A DNA stretch of 52,708 nt from Planctomycetaceae bacterium (GTDB lineage Bacteria > Planctomycetota > Planctomycetia > Planctomycetales > Planctomycetaceae): assembly GCA_021732975.1 (NCBI GenBank), contig JAKFWC010000002.1:1-52708 (forward strand). Direction: 5' to 3'. Both the position numbers and the translations under genes were made by a program. Below the pieces are notes generated by a model. That model did no database searches and was not told where the DNA came from. It worked only from the letters and a program-made list of their open reading frames with translations. Positions 45,501 to 52,708 of this stretch are shown piece after piece (the stretch's first letter is position 1; every line of letters starts with the position of its first letter).

Positions 45501-46069
45501 TTGGTTACGAGGACTTGCGCCTCTTCAACCAGCAGCATCCAACGGCGCGGAGTGGTTTCCCCACTGGTGCCTGATGTGGAAAGCTCGGCCAGCGGGGCGT
45601 CCCAATTGGTCTGCCGGTTCTTCATGCGAAGATGGACGACGGCCTGCTCGAAGCGGAATTCACCGAAGTCGCCAGGTTGTACGATGATCCCCCATAACGT
45701 TGTGGAAGACCGCAAACGTCCGACGGTCGCGAGCGTTTTGCCGTCCCGGTCCAGAATGTTGATGCTGCGGATGTCGATAGGGGCAAACCACCCGAGCGAC
45801 GTTTCACCGAGCTCGATCGTTCCCTTCCACTGCGGAACGAGAAAACGGGGAACGGATTGCCGCAAAGACGTACGGGCCACCAACTCCGGCAGAAAATAGA
45901 CGCCAATCCCCAAAAGCACGAGGAAAACCAGCCACCGAAAACTCCCACGGCGTTCCCGTTTGGCCGGTTGTTCGATGGGTTTGCCGGCAATCCCCGGCGG
46001 TGGCGTATCGGCAGCGGCTGCCGGTACGGACGCCGCTGGTTTCGCTTTCGGCAATGGAACGCTCGCCAT
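42539..46069 (-). CDS. AsmA/TamB-like giant envelope protein
   Basis: 1176 aa. A Pro/Ala-rich cytosolic N-terminus (1-40) precedes one membrane helix FRWLVFLVLLGIGVYFLP (about 44-61). About 1100 residues of beta-strand-rich periplasmic sequence follow with many repeated patterns of the type G-x-x-x-W/L...L-x-G (e.g. LKGGT, TLTWQQASLYGIPLTANDLS split). The C-terminus LRIPVTGTLSQPQVDPS matches the closing AsmA-C motif. AsmA-like proteins bridge inner and outer membranes and are linked to lipid transport. The family fit is by architecture and C-terminal motif, not by strong local identity. Its stop overlaps mfnB's by 3 nt. Confidence 0.78.
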   Translation of the reverse strand: MASVPLPKAKPAASVPAAAADTPPPGIAGKPIEQPAKRERRGSFRWLVFLVLLGIGVYFLPELVARTSLRQSVPRFLVPQWKGTIELGETSLGWFAPIDIRSINILDRDGKTLATVGRLRSSTTLWGIIVQPGDFGEFRFEQAVVHLRMKNRQTNWDAPLAELSTSGTSGETTPRRWMLLVEEAQVLVTNVDDGLEHTLSGIDVTVAQGNTNSNVMTVTAAFPPEAGSRDPSLTLLATLAPNLPPHVELTAAEFDLARLEPLCHFVSPMGVVRGRMTGTMKADIPATDGTTWTVDSDLQIKGGTAAGWEMLAGDILQLEQTQVRGRLVRNADRLECEHITVQTDFAKLTAHGICQWPASAVMPATAETALQAFGDEFQVTGVLDAAKAAQRLPKFLRLKSGVAITSGQIQATLQCVKDEKGRALDGTARLADLAANIDGQERRWAAPLDAQLLLRPSADGLQCDRLALRSDYCQILGQGTLNAAKFRISADLDRLWQEIAPLVDWDGGSLAGTARLDGTIQRRDTDAVALHIDGQGEGLRCGPANQPAWSEPKIAITLDVVGQGPVSAPWSTLTSGQMTLNSGDDRCEAKLLSEVDWNKTAAPLPMTVEVAGDWTRWQQRLRPFWFDPTITLAGQGSMLATLTYSPTTIDVQSATVKSQPLSVITPDWQMQDAAFESTLQGVWDFKTQTWSTPSTKARGEWGDITWANGRYSLDQPAGNVSGRVDLNVNVGRVSRWQRGDVKHHLLGQMVGSVDLKPVQEALQGDINLRMTNAVVAGLSSDPQPRWIALWREPEFSIRGNLRHAMSATPWEIASLQLSASGLSVVTNGRIDPRADGTEVDLSGQMAYDWDQVMSRLDSSWAEKIRLTGRGEKPFSVRGTMRPASDGSVSIADLTAEGQLTWQQASLYGIPLTANDLSVRFAQGQGQLGPLDLTVAEGRVHLAPQFDLRQQALVRLPAGRVVDQVKLTPLICQQLLKYAVPLAADSAEMEGSFSLDVDQNVWPLASPQAGQARGTLTIHHARVAPGAMAERLATVVEQVRAVLERRNPSATNPVRTVLEFPQQQIALAQGQGRVFHDKMTVRVNDLDLVTGGSVGFDETLQLTFLLPIQEKWVRGTPALAKMAGQTLRIPVTGTLSQPQVDPSILGELARQAAGSTIEKAIDDTVQKQLDRFLPRRN

Positions 46070-46283
46070 CGTTCAACGGCCCGACAGAGGATCGCACTGC
46101 ATGGCATGAACCGATGTTCGACCGGATTGCCACCTTGTGCGCGTGATCGACACCGGACCACCGGCGACTATGCACGATTCCTCGTCGTCAACGCGAGTTC
46201 ACGCAGATGCCGTTCGCGCAAACTCTCAGCGAAGATTTGCCGATCAGCGCGAGTTTGCCGATTGCAACAGACGGCAACGTTGG
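46070..46283. other. Intergenic, 214 bp
   Basis: Gap between the kinase stop and the AsmA-like start, both on the minus strand. I see no repeat or small gene; the promoter of the AsmA-like gene presumably lies here. Confidence 0.3.
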
Positions 46284-47792
46284 CTACGGAGCCGAGCGGA
46301 GATGCCGCGCCGAACTCGGCGCGGGGACGAGAGGGCGGGGACGGGATTTCCACCGCCGCAACCACGGTTTTTCGATAATCAACCACGGTGCCGCCATAAT
46401 CCCCGCAATGATCAGCACCAGGAACGATGTCGAAATCATGCCCCACACGCCGCCTGACGAAACTTTTTTGAGGGCATCGTGCGTTTTTTCTGCCTGAGCA
46501 CGGACCGCGTCATTCTCATCCTGTTGGTGCATCTTCAAGACTTGCGGCATGTACTTTCGCAACGTGCCGGGCTGTCGCTCCATGGCTTGCAGGGCAGCAA
46601 CTCTCACCGGGGGCTGAGTAGAACTAAGCCCCCCTGCGACCGTCGATTCGGCCGCCGGACCGAGCGGTCCGTGGCGACCCAATTCTCCGAGGGCGGCGAG
46701 TTGTAGCGTGTAGTCGGTCCCGTAAGCCGCCGAGATCCACGCCTTTTCCCAACTCTCCGCTTGCTGGTGCCAATAGCTCGATTGTCGCCACAAGACCGCC
46801 GTGAACACCAACAGGATGATCGAGGTGTTCCATGCGAGGTAGAGTAACCGCCGGTGGAGGGTCGATAGTTCGGCATTCACGACTTCACCATCACCGTCGT
46901 GCGTCGACGACGCAGCAGCGACGGGAGTGACGACATCGTGGGCGGTGTGACCAAACGGATCGATGCCCATGCGGGACGGACGCAGGATGCCATCGAGACG
47001 CTGCGCCACTACCGACGCGCTTTCCGGACGGTTATCCGGGTTCTTTTCCAGCAGGTCGGCAATCAGTTGATCGAGTTCAGGCGGGCAATCGCGGCAGAAC
47101 GTGATCACCCGCGGCGGTAGTTCCTTCAAATGCATGTGCAACACCGCGGCCGGGTTCTCCGCTTCAAACGGGGGCCGTCCGGTCAGTAATTCAAAAAACA
47201 CGCATCCCAGGGCGTACAAGTCGGTGCGGTTGGAAAGCGGCGGTTTCCCCTGAATTTGCTCTGGGGCCATGTACTGGAACGTGCCCGCCGTCTTACCGGC
47301 GCGCGTGATCCGCGCTGCGGCAATCATGGTGGCAAGGCCAAAGTCGCTCAGCTTTATCTGCCCGGACTTCGTGAGCAGAAAGTTGCCCGGCTTGATGTCG
47401 CGATGGATGACGCCGCGCTGGTGGGCGTAATCGAGTGCCGAGCACATCTGCAGGCCGTATTCGATCACGTAGTCCCACGTGAAACGGCCCCGTTTCTGTA
47501 AATGGTCGGCGAGCGTGCCCCCTTCGACGAGTTCCATCGCGTAGAAACGCTGCTTGCTCTCGCAGACACCGCCGAAGCAGTTGACGATGTGCGGATGTTT
47601 GAGCTGCTTGAGAATCTCAATTTCACGATCGAATCGAGCGACGAGATTTTCGTTCGCCGCTACATCGTCGGGAAGAATCTTAACGGCGACAATGCGATTG
47701 TTACCGACGTACCGGCCGCGGTAGACGACGCCCATGCCGCCTTCACCGAGCTTTTCCATCAGTTCAAACGGCCAAATCCACTTGGAACTCAT
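46284..47792 (-). CDS. Membrane-anchored Ser/Thr protein kinase (Hanks type)
   Basis: 502 aa. The kinase domain (about 8-275) is complete: GEGGMGVVYRG (16-26), VAVKIL with the ATP Lys, HRDIKPGNFLL (catalytic Asp), DFGLAT and MAPEQIQGK. A juxtamembrane stretch is followed by a first helix LLYLAWNTSIILLVFTAVLW (about 315-334), an extracytoplasmic helical HEAT-like part (LAALGELGRHGPLGPAAES, RVAALQAMERQPG) and a second helix SFLVLIIAGIMAAPWLII (about 455-472), with a basic tail. The HEAT-like part between two helices is unusual; PASTA, WD40 or TPR sensors are commoner. Confidence 0.93.
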   Translation of the reverse strand: MSSKWIWPFELMEKLGEGGMGVVYRGRYVGNNRIVAVKILPDDVAANENLVARFDREIEILKQLKHPHIVNCFGGVCESKQRFYAMELVEGGTLADHLQKRGRFTWDYVIEYGLQMCSALDYAHQRGVIHRDIKPGNFLLTKSGQIKLSDFGLATMIAAARITRAGKTAGTFQYMAPEQIQGKPPLSNRTDLYALGCVFFELLTGRPPFEAENPAAVLHMHLKELPPRVITFCRDCPPELDQLIADLLEKNPDNRPESASVVAQRLDGILRPSRMGIDPFGHTAHDVVTPVAAASSTHDGDGEVVNAELSTLHRRLLYLAWNTSIILLVFTAVLWRQSSYWHQQAESWEKAWISAAYGTDYTLQLAALGELGRHGPLGPAAESTVAGGLSSTQPPVRVAALQAMERQPGTLRKYMPQVLKMHQQDENDAVRAQAEKTHDALKKVSSGGVWGMISTSFLVLIIAGIMAAPWLIIEKPWLRRWKSRPRPLVPAPSSARHLRSAP

Positions 47793-47954
47793 TCAATCCG
47801 CCCGCCGCTCGACGCGATCGGTTCCAACGAAATCTCCACACAGACCCGCCTGCGGAATTCTAACGTCGAGGCGGACAATTCCGAGGGGGATTTTTCCCGA
47901 AGAGCGCGGTAAACCACTGTGACGCGAGCATTGTAAGGGCTGTGCCACGCGCAA
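47793..47954. other. Intergenic, 162 bp
   Basis: Between the anti-sigma gene stop and the kinase start, both on the minus strand. No repeat or clear promoter recognised by eye. Confidence 0.3.
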
Positions 47955-49661
47955 TTACGGCTGCCCGCGGTCGGCTTTGGCCTTCGTCAGGACAGGGGCA
48001 TCCTGAAAGACGACCAGCACGCGGACCGACGGGGCACCATCGCGTCCGTTGACCTGCCGATAGCGTTGCGCAGTGTTTCCACTGTAGTTGTAATTAAAGA
48101 GTTGATTCTGCTGGGGAACATTCCGGGCAGAGTTATTCGTCACCGCGTTCTGCAACGGGTTGCTCTTTGGATCAACGATGGCGGCCCCGTTGGTGGTCAG
48201 TTCGTTATTGGTCGCCAATTCAAAATTGTTCACTAAAGGCAGTCGAACCTCTGAGCAATAGTTCAGACTCATCCCCAGCGTGCGGGCATTGCTGTCCGCC
48301 AGATTCTCCCTGAGATTATCACCAGTCGACTTCATCGTGCGCAACGCCGATGTTTCCACAGCCGCGCGATTGGGCGCTGCAATCGACTTCCGCGCCAGTT
48401 GGTTATTCCTGGCGACCTGCTGATTCTCTGGGCTGGTTGTATTGCTGGTCACGAGCGCATCGGCCGGCCCCTCCGTTTCCGCAAACTCCAACGAGTTCGC
48501 CGTTTGCTGCAGAAGAACATATTCCCGCGCGACATCGTCGACCGTGGTGGCGCGCGACTGGGATTTCTCGCCCACTTTCCCTTCCTTGTTATTCAAGCCG
48601 AGCGATTCGTCTTCGGTGGATCGCGCCAAAGCCAGCGGTTGTCCCAGACCGACGCCAACTACATCATATTTCTGCGACAACAGCTCTTCGAGCGACTTGG
48701 CCACCCGATCGGCCGTCGTGTCGACAAAGACAGCGACCATGCCTTCATCCGACCATCCCGTCATCGCGGCGAGAGGGGGCGCGGCAGGGGCATCGGCGGC
48801 GATTAACTTTCCCGCTTCCTCTTGCTTGGCGCGAGTGACTTCATCAACAGGGAGTTTCTCCACCCCATTCTTGTGCAGTAAAACATGAAACCCATCCACC
48901 GCCTTGCGGACATCCAATACTTGCAAATCGATATTGGCGACGTAGCGATCGGGAGCGTCGGTGGCCGCCCACGTATTGAGGAAATCATTCAACGCGACTT
49001 TGTCGAGGCCGCTATGATCGGCCCCCAACATGGGGCGAGCCGCATCGGAGCCATTCCGGAATTCAACCGCACTGTCGGCAACCTTCGGAGCTGATATCGC
49101 GGCAGCCGGACGCGGCGATTGCAAATCGCCATTGGCTTCCATCGTCGCGAAATAGGGCGCAGCACCACTGGAAACGCCGTCGATTGCTTCGCCGCGGGGT
49201 CTCTCCGTTTTCCGCAAGCCGCTTGAATCATCAAAGAGAACGGGAAGTGTGGTGTGTGCAGATTCGGAGGAGCGGGCGGCATAGGTTGCTGCTGTCCCCA
49301 CGATGTGGTCCGGTCGCCAATTGGAGACGGCGAGGAACAGGGCACAGGCGGTCGTCACCACGGCGGTGATCGTCACAATCCACTCACGACGCGATCGGCG
49401 GACCGCCGGCTTGGTCGGGGGTGGAGTCACTACCTCAATCCGACGACCGGCGAGCGCTTGCATCACCGACGCCTTCAATTCCGGCGGCGCTTCCGGACGA
49501 TCGAACGTTCTCAGACACAGCGACAATTCGGCGAGCGCATCCAGTTCGGCGCGCGTGTCGGGCGACGCATCGAGTTGGGCCTCGACCCGTTCGCGCTCCG
49601 CGGGCGTCACCTCGCGGTCGAGGTATGCGGACAGCAGTTCGTCGGAATCTCCCGGTCTCAT
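47955..49661 (-). CDS. Anti-sigma factor-like transmembrane protein paired with ECF sigma
   Basis: 568 aa. The N-terminal helical unit DELLSAYLDREVTPAERERV (about 7-26) resembles anti-sigma domains but has no zinc-binding His/Cys set. A transmembrane helix IVTITAVVTTACALFLAVSNW (about 93-113) follows, then 440 residues outside. That part has a beta-alpha region (VFVDTTADRVAKSLEELLSQ, LNDFLNTWAATDAPDRYV) and a long Asn-rich tail (NNFELATNNELTTNGAA, NQLFNYNYSGN) ending in VRVLVVFQDAPVL. It starts 51 bp after the sigma factor on the same strand, the usual sigma/anti-sigma order. The long tail may be the signal-sensing part; that is inference. Confidence 0.82.
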   Translation of the reverse strand: MRPGDSDELLSAYLDREVTPAERERVEAQLDASPDTRAELDALAELSLCLRTFDRPEAPPELKASVMQALAGRRIEVVTPPPTKPAVRRSRREWIVTITAVVTTACALFLAVSNWRPDHIVGTAATYAARSSESAHTTLPVLFDDSSGLRKTERPRGEAIDGVSSGAAPYFATMEANGDLQSPRPAAAISAPKVADSAVEFRNGSDAARPMLGADHSGLDKVALNDFLNTWAATDAPDRYVANIDLQVLDVRKAVDGFHVLLHKNGVEKLPVDEVTRAKQEEAGKLIAADAPAAPPLAAMTGWSDEGMVAVFVDTTADRVAKSLEELLSQKYDVVGVGLGQPLALARSTEDESLGLNNKEGKVGEKSQSRATTVDDVAREYVLLQQTANSLEFAETEGPADALVTSNTTSPENQQVARNNQLARKSIAAPNRAAVETSALRTMKSTGDNLRENLADSNARTLGMSLNYCSEVRLPLVNNFELATNNELTTNGAAIVDPKSNPLQNAVTNNSARNVPQQNQLFNYNYSGNTAQRYRQVNGRDGAPSVRVLVVFQDAPVLTKAKADRGQP

Positions 49662-49681
49662 TTTCTCTTGCTCACAATACT

Positions 49682-49701
49682 CCCCGTTGCGGACAACGGG
49701 G
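49682..49701. other. Intra-operon hairpin between sigma and anti-sigma genes
   Basis: CCCCGTTG / CAACGGGG, 8-bp perfect stem with a 4-nt loop, in the 51-bp gap. It could attenuate transcription of the anti-sigma gene or stabilise the upstream transcript. Confidence 0.5.
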
Positions 49702-49712
49702 GGCTAAATGAA

Positions 49713-50291
49713 TCATGATTCTTCGGCCCGTAGCACACCTTGCAGCTTTGCCCGCAGTTCGATTCGTCCCCGATGGATGCGGCTGCGGACCGTGCCCAGC
49801 GGGACATCGAGGATGCTGGCGATTTCCTCGTATTTCAAATCGTCCATTTCTTTCATCACCAAAGCGGTGCGATATTCTTCGGGAATTTCGGACAAGGCCT
49901 TCTGCACGAGCCGTTTTCGGTCGGCGACGTGCATTTCATGCCAAGGGGAAGAGGACGTTCGTATATCTTCCGGATCTTGCCCGGAGGCATCCCGGATGGC
50001 GTCGATGGATGCGGTCACACGGTGGGTTTTACGGCGGGCACTAATCGCGACATTCAGGGCGATCCGGAACAACCACGAGTAAAACGCGGAGTCACCCCGA
50101 AACGTCCCCAATTTCTCAAAGGCTTGCAGGAAAGCATCTTGCGCGAAATCACGAGCCTGTTCCGAAGACCCGGCGATGTGGACAAGCGCCCCATACAGGC
50201 GATGCTGGTAGCGATCCACCAGCAGCCCGAACGCCTCGGTTTGGCCGCCGAGACAGCGAGCAATCAGCGATTGATCTGACGCGTCATTCAC
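49713..50291 (-). CDS. ECF-type RNA polymerase sigma factor
   Basis: 192 aa. Region 2 spans about 8-75 (EAFGLLVDRYQHRLYGAL, ARDFAQDAFLQAFEKLGTF, SAFYSWLFRIALNVA). Region 4 spans about 128-185 (LSEIPEEYRTALVMKEMDDL, YEEIASILDVPLGTVRSRIHRGR split as YEEIASILDV and PLGTVRSRIHRGR, the helix-turn-helix). The linker is 30 residues, so it is an ECF (group 4) sigma. It is followed by its likely anti-sigma. A candidate ECF promoter lies just upstream. Confidence 0.95.
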   Translation of the reverse strand: MNDASDQSLIARCLGGQTEAFGLLVDRYQHRLYGALVHIAGSSEQARDFAQDAFLQAFEKLGTFRGDSAFYSWLFRIALNVAISARRKTHRVTASIDAIRDASGQDPEDIRTSSSPWHEMHVADRKRLVQKALSEIPEEYRTALVMKEMDDLKYEEIASILDVPLGTVRSRIHRGRIELRAKLQGVLRAEES

Positions 50292-50306
50292 AGTCGTACC
50301 AGATTC

Positions 50307-50332
50307 GACGAACCGCCGCGCTGAAAAGTTCC
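50307..50332 (-). promoter_or_regulatory. Possible ECF-type promoter of the sigma factor gene
   Basis: On the minus strand: GGAAC (complement of 50328-50332), 17-nt spacer, CGTC (complement of 50307-50310), followed by GAA. This matches the general GGAAC...CGTC form of ECF promoters and would suit autoregulation. The start codon lies only about 16 nt past the second box, so the leader would be almost absent, which weakens the call. Confidence 0.3.
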
Positions 50333-50354
50333 GGGAAATTGACGGGAGGAAATT

Positions 50355-51416
50355 CTATACGGCCTGGATCTTCGCCTTCAGTCCTTCGGCCCGCTTTCCA
50401 AGATAAACCTGCAATCCCAAACCGACAATGAACAACCCAATACTAATGACCTGAGCGCTTGTCAGCGGGGTTCCCCAAAAGCCGCCCTCGTCGCCGCGAA
50501 GAAACTCGATCAAGAACCGAGTGGCGGAGGACACCAGCAGAGCCAACCCGAATACATCACCCGGCACGCGTCGATACCGGGTGTACCACAGCGCCAGCCC
50601 GGCCGTGATGAACCCGTCGAGCGCGCTGTAGATTTGCGTCGGATGTAATGGCGGTGAAGCGATTGCGTCCGGGGCAATAAACCCACGCTGGACGAGGGCG
50701 GAAAACGGCACGCTGCCGTGCGGGAAAACGATGCCCCACGGCAATTCACAACGGTCGCCAAAACAGCAACCATTCAGCAGACAACCAATGCGCCCGAATC
50801 CCACGCCGACACACACCGACGGCGTGATGATGTCGGCAATTCCCAGCGGTGGCAACTTGCGTTGATAACAGAACACAAAGTACGCCACGGTTCCGGCGAT
50901 CAGGCCTCCGTACAGAACCAAGCCCCCTTCGCTGAGATTCACAGTGGCCAGCAGGACGGCCGGCAATCCCTTCTTGTCCGCATAGACCTGGTCGCCGTGT
51001 TGGATGAGGTAATACACGCGGGCACCGATAATCCCGGGGATGAAGAGCGCCGTTGCCAAATCCCAGATCATCTCGGGACCGTAACCGGCTTTACGAGCGC
51101 GGTACTCCGCCAGCGCGATGGCGCTCAGCAGTCCGAGCAGCATCATGAAGCCGTAGCCGAACAGCGGAACACCCTCGGGGGCGATTGTCCGACCGAACTG
51201 CGGTGCCTGCACGATCCCCGCGGCAACGGCCGTCCAGAGGACCATCGAGGTCGTATCGGGCCACGTCCATTTACCCGCAGCGCGGTACGACGCCACCAGC
51301 GATGATGCCCCGGCGAGAATCCACAGCACGAGCAACAAACCGAAGCCGAAGACCGGAATATGTCCGGTTCCGACCGGGATTCCTTCCCACGGAATGCGAA
51401 AGAGCACCTGTCGCAT
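50355..51416 (-). CDS. lgt: Prolipoprotein diacylglyceryl transferase
   Basis: 353 aa from ATG 51416 (AAAAGGGA 4-5 nt upstream); the open frame to 51650 adds no family sequence. Seven predicted helices. Signature pieces: the Arg/Gly-rich GFGRIGCLLNGCCFGDRCELPWGI, split as GFGRIGCLLNGCCFG and DRCELPWGI, then HPTQIYSALDGFITAG and a polar C-terminal helix. It transfers diacylglycerol from phosphatidylglycerol to the lipobox Cys of prelipoproteins in the inner membrane. The protein is longer than E. coli Lgt (291 aa), mainly through an N-terminal extension and loops. It lies upstream of the sigma gene with a 63-bp gap. Confidence 0.94.
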   Translation of the reverse strand: MRQVLFRIPWEGIPVGTGHIPVFGFGLLLVLWILAGASSLVASYRAAGKWTWPDTTSMVLWTAVAAGIVQAPQFGRTIAPEGVPLFGYGFMMLLGLLSAIALAEYRARKAGYGPEMIWDLATALFIPGIIGARVYYLIQHGDQVYADKKGLPAVLLATVNLSEGGLVLYGGLIAGTVAYFVFCYQRKLPPLGIADIITPSVCVGVGFGRIGCLLNGCCFGDRCELPWGIVFPHGSVPFSALVQRGFIAPDAIASPPLHPTQIYSALDGFITAGLALWYTRYRRVPGDVFGLALLVSSATRFLIEFLRGDEGGFWGTPLTSAQVISIGLFIVGLGLQVYLGKRAEGLKAKIQAV

Positions 51417-51542
51417 GCAATCCCTTTTCGAGCACAAACCTGTCCGATCCAACCTTTGTGATAGCCGATTCGACGCGGACTGACGAGAGAGATCCGTTCC
51501 GGGACGTGAAATTCCCGTGAATGTTCGGGCATGGGGAAGCGG

Positions 51543-51569
51543 TCGGCGCGGGGCGCGAAACCGCAAAGC
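51543..51569 (+). repeat. 27-bp direct repeat, copy 2
   Basis: Identical over 27 bases to 31376-31402. It lies in the 169-bp gap between the panC stop and the lgt start, followed by AGGGGTTGCAAACCT, a small stem near the panC stop. Confidence 0.9.
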
Positions 51570-51585
51570 AGGGGTTGCAAACCTG

Positions 51586-52437
51586 TTAGTAGAGAGGAGC
51601 GCCCCAAATGGCGTTGTCGATGAGGCGCGTGGCACCGATGTGGGCAGCAACCAGCGCGACCATTTGCGGTTGCGGCGTGGTCAAATCGGTCAACGTCCAC
51701 GGATCGACCACCACGGCGTAATCCAGCGCGACTCCCGGTGTGGCTTCCATCTGATCCTGCATCGCGTCGGCGATCACGTCGGGAGCAACACCATCGGCGG
51801 CCATTTGCTCGCCGCGTTTCAAAGCCTGCGACAGACACAACCCTGCTGTTCGTTCGGAGGGCGACAAGTACGCATTGCGGCTACTGAGCGCCATGCCGTC
51901 GGTATCGCGCGTGGTAGGACACGTGCGAATGTCCACAGCCATATCGAGATCGCGGACCATCGTCCGGATGATAAGTTGCTGTTGATAGTCTTTCTGTCCA
52001 AAGTACGCCCGATCCGGAGACACAATGCCGAACAGTTTCGCGACCACGGTGGTCACGCCGCGGAAATGCGTGGGCCGAATCGCCCCTTCGAGAACCGTCG
52101 ACAGGCCATCGACGTAAACGCTGGTCACAGCACCGCGCGGATACATTTCATCCACGGTCGGGTAAAAGATGAGATCCACACCGACGCTTTGACAGAGTTC
52201 AAGATCGCGTTCTTTGGGTCGTGGATACTTTGCCAGATCTTCATGCGGGGCAAATTGCGTTGGATTGACGAAAATGCTCGTCACGACGAAATCGCATTCC
52301 CGGCGAGCCGTCTGCATCAGATCGAGATGCCCCCGGTGCAATGCTCCCATGGTCGGGACAAAGCCCACACGTTTTCCCGCACGGCGGATTGGCTCGACAA
52401 CCGCACGAACCTCGGAGATGTGTTCCACGACCTGCAT
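51586..52437 (-). CDS. panC: Pantothenate synthetase
   Basis: 283 aa from ATG 52437 (AGGA about 11 nt upstream); the frame is open to 52503. Adenylylating ligase of the HIGH/KMSKS superfamily joining pantoate and beta-alanine. Motifs: FVPTMGALHRGHLDLM (about 27-42), FVNPTQFAPHEDLAKYPR, GVTTVVAKLFGIVSPDRAYFG split as GVTTVVAKLFGIV and PDRAYFGQKDYQQ, and SSRNAYLSPSER. It serves coenzyme A synthesis in the cytosol. No panB or panD neighbour is in the window. Confidence 0.96.
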   Translation of the reverse strand: MQVVEHISEVRAVVEPIRRAGKRVGFVPTMGALHRGHLDLMQTARRECDFVVTSIFVNPTQFAPHEDLAKYPRPKERDLELCQSVGVDLIFYPTVDEMYPRGAVTSVYVDGLSTVLEGAIRPTHFRGVTTVVAKLFGIVSPDRAYFGQKDYQQQLIIRTMVRDLDMAVDIRTCPTTRDTDGMALSSRNAYLSPSERTAGLCLSQALKRGEQMAADGVAPDVIADAMQDQMEATPGVALDYAVVVDPWTLTDLTTPQPQMVALVAAHIGATRLIDNAIWGAPLY

Positions 52438-52510
52438 CAGATGAGTTCCTGTCTTCGGCGAGCGCCATTCCGCAGAGTTCCGTTTCTCGAACCATGATAG
52501 CATCTCGTCA

Positions 52511-52708
52511 CTAATGGAACGCCCGTCTTTTGATCACGCCCCCTTTGATGTCGAGGACAGGTTGAATGACCACAAACGCCCCGGCATCGTGCGTCTTCAC
52601 AATGTTGTCCAACCGTGAAAGTTCCAATCGGGTTACCACGCATAAAAGAACCTGCTGTTCGGCCGACGTATAGCCCCCGCGGGCTTTGAAGGCGGTGACG
52701 CCGCGGCC
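52511..52708 (-). CDS. YitT family / DUF2179 protein, C-terminal end (partial)
   Basis: Only the last 65 codons and the stop (TAG at 52513-52511) are inside the window; the frame runs off the right edge. The visible part reads GRGVTAFKARGGYTSAEQ, then VVTRLELSRLDNIVKTHD and DAGAFVVIQPVLDIKGG, which matches the C-terminal DUF2179 domain of YitT-type membrane proteins. The membrane half lies outside. The product's role in other bacteria is unknown. Confidence 0.75.
   Translation of the reverse strand, partial: GRGVTAFKARGGYTSAEQQVLLCVVTRLELSRLDNIVKTHDAGAFVVIQPVLDIKGGVIKRRAFH

Overview
The window looks like a chromosomal segment of a planctomycete (phylum Planctomycetota, probably order Planctomycetales). 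The evidence is the gene content: a DUF1592/DUF1587/DUF1588 cytochrome-c protein, a DUF1501 + DUF1549/DUF1553 pair, a secreted sulfatase, a ThuA-domain protein, a Ser/Thr kinase with a membrane tail, a MoxR/DUF58/VWA operon, a methanofuran-type enzyme (MfnB) and long uncharacterised secreted proteins. The DNA is GC-rich and densely coded on both strands. I found no rRNA, tRNA, CRISPR array, prophage or intact insertion sequence. The genus cannot be fixed from what I can see.

Layout. 1-3.8 kb (minus): partial DUF1592 protein, then hisB and hisC. 4.1-14.1 kb (plus): one long apparent operon, moxR - DUF58 - membrane protein - two VWA proteins - Cys-tailed protein - 1395-aa secreted protein. It resembles the 'Bat' (aerotolerance) type of MoxR operon. 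14.2-17.5 kb (plus): DUF1501 and DUF1549/1553 genes overlapping by ATGA. 17.6-22.2 kb: secreted sulfatase, Tat-exported M19-like dipeptidase and ThuA protein. 22.3-26.1 kb (plus): a 711-aa membrane protein with a duplicated anti-sigma-like N-terminus, a UbiA-family (MqnP-like) prenyltransferase and a Uma2-family protein. 26.1-29.8 kb (minus): esterase/SMP-30 fusion, Gly-rich Spy-like protein and an unknown protein. 30.0-31.4 kb (plus): polytopic membrane protein. 31.4-35.4 kb (minus): TonB-dependent receptor, ROK kinase-like protein and STAS protein. 35.7-37.6 kb (plus): IscA/ErpA protein and GAF/PP2C phosphatase. 37.7-39.6 kb (minus): TypA/BipA. 39.9-42.5 kb (plus): D-aminoacylase and MfnB. 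42.5-52.7 kb (minus): AsmA-like giant, Ser/Thr kinase, anti-sigma/ECF sigma pair, lgt, panC and the C-terminus of a YitT-family protein.

How the genes fit together. Many products are exported (Sec or Tat signals), and a TonB receptor, an AsmA-like protein and Lgt point to a Gram-negative type envelope. Three signalling modules are present: the ECF sigma/anti-sigma pair, a STAS + PP2C partner-switching set split by erpA, and a membrane kinase. Housekeeping genes (hisB, hisC, panC, typA, lgt, erpA) are scattered singly, as is usual in planctomycetes.

The most unusual non-coding signal is a set of intergenic palindromes. Six copies of one 24-nt hairpin share fixed ends (GCCCA...TGGGC/T) and a 4-nt loop, but the inner 5 bp of the stem differ between copies and co-vary. 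Two pairs of copies are arranged head-to-head, like bacterial BIMEs. At least four other long inverted repeats of different sequence, plus one 27-bp exact direct repeat, sit in other gaps. No transposase for them is visible in the window.
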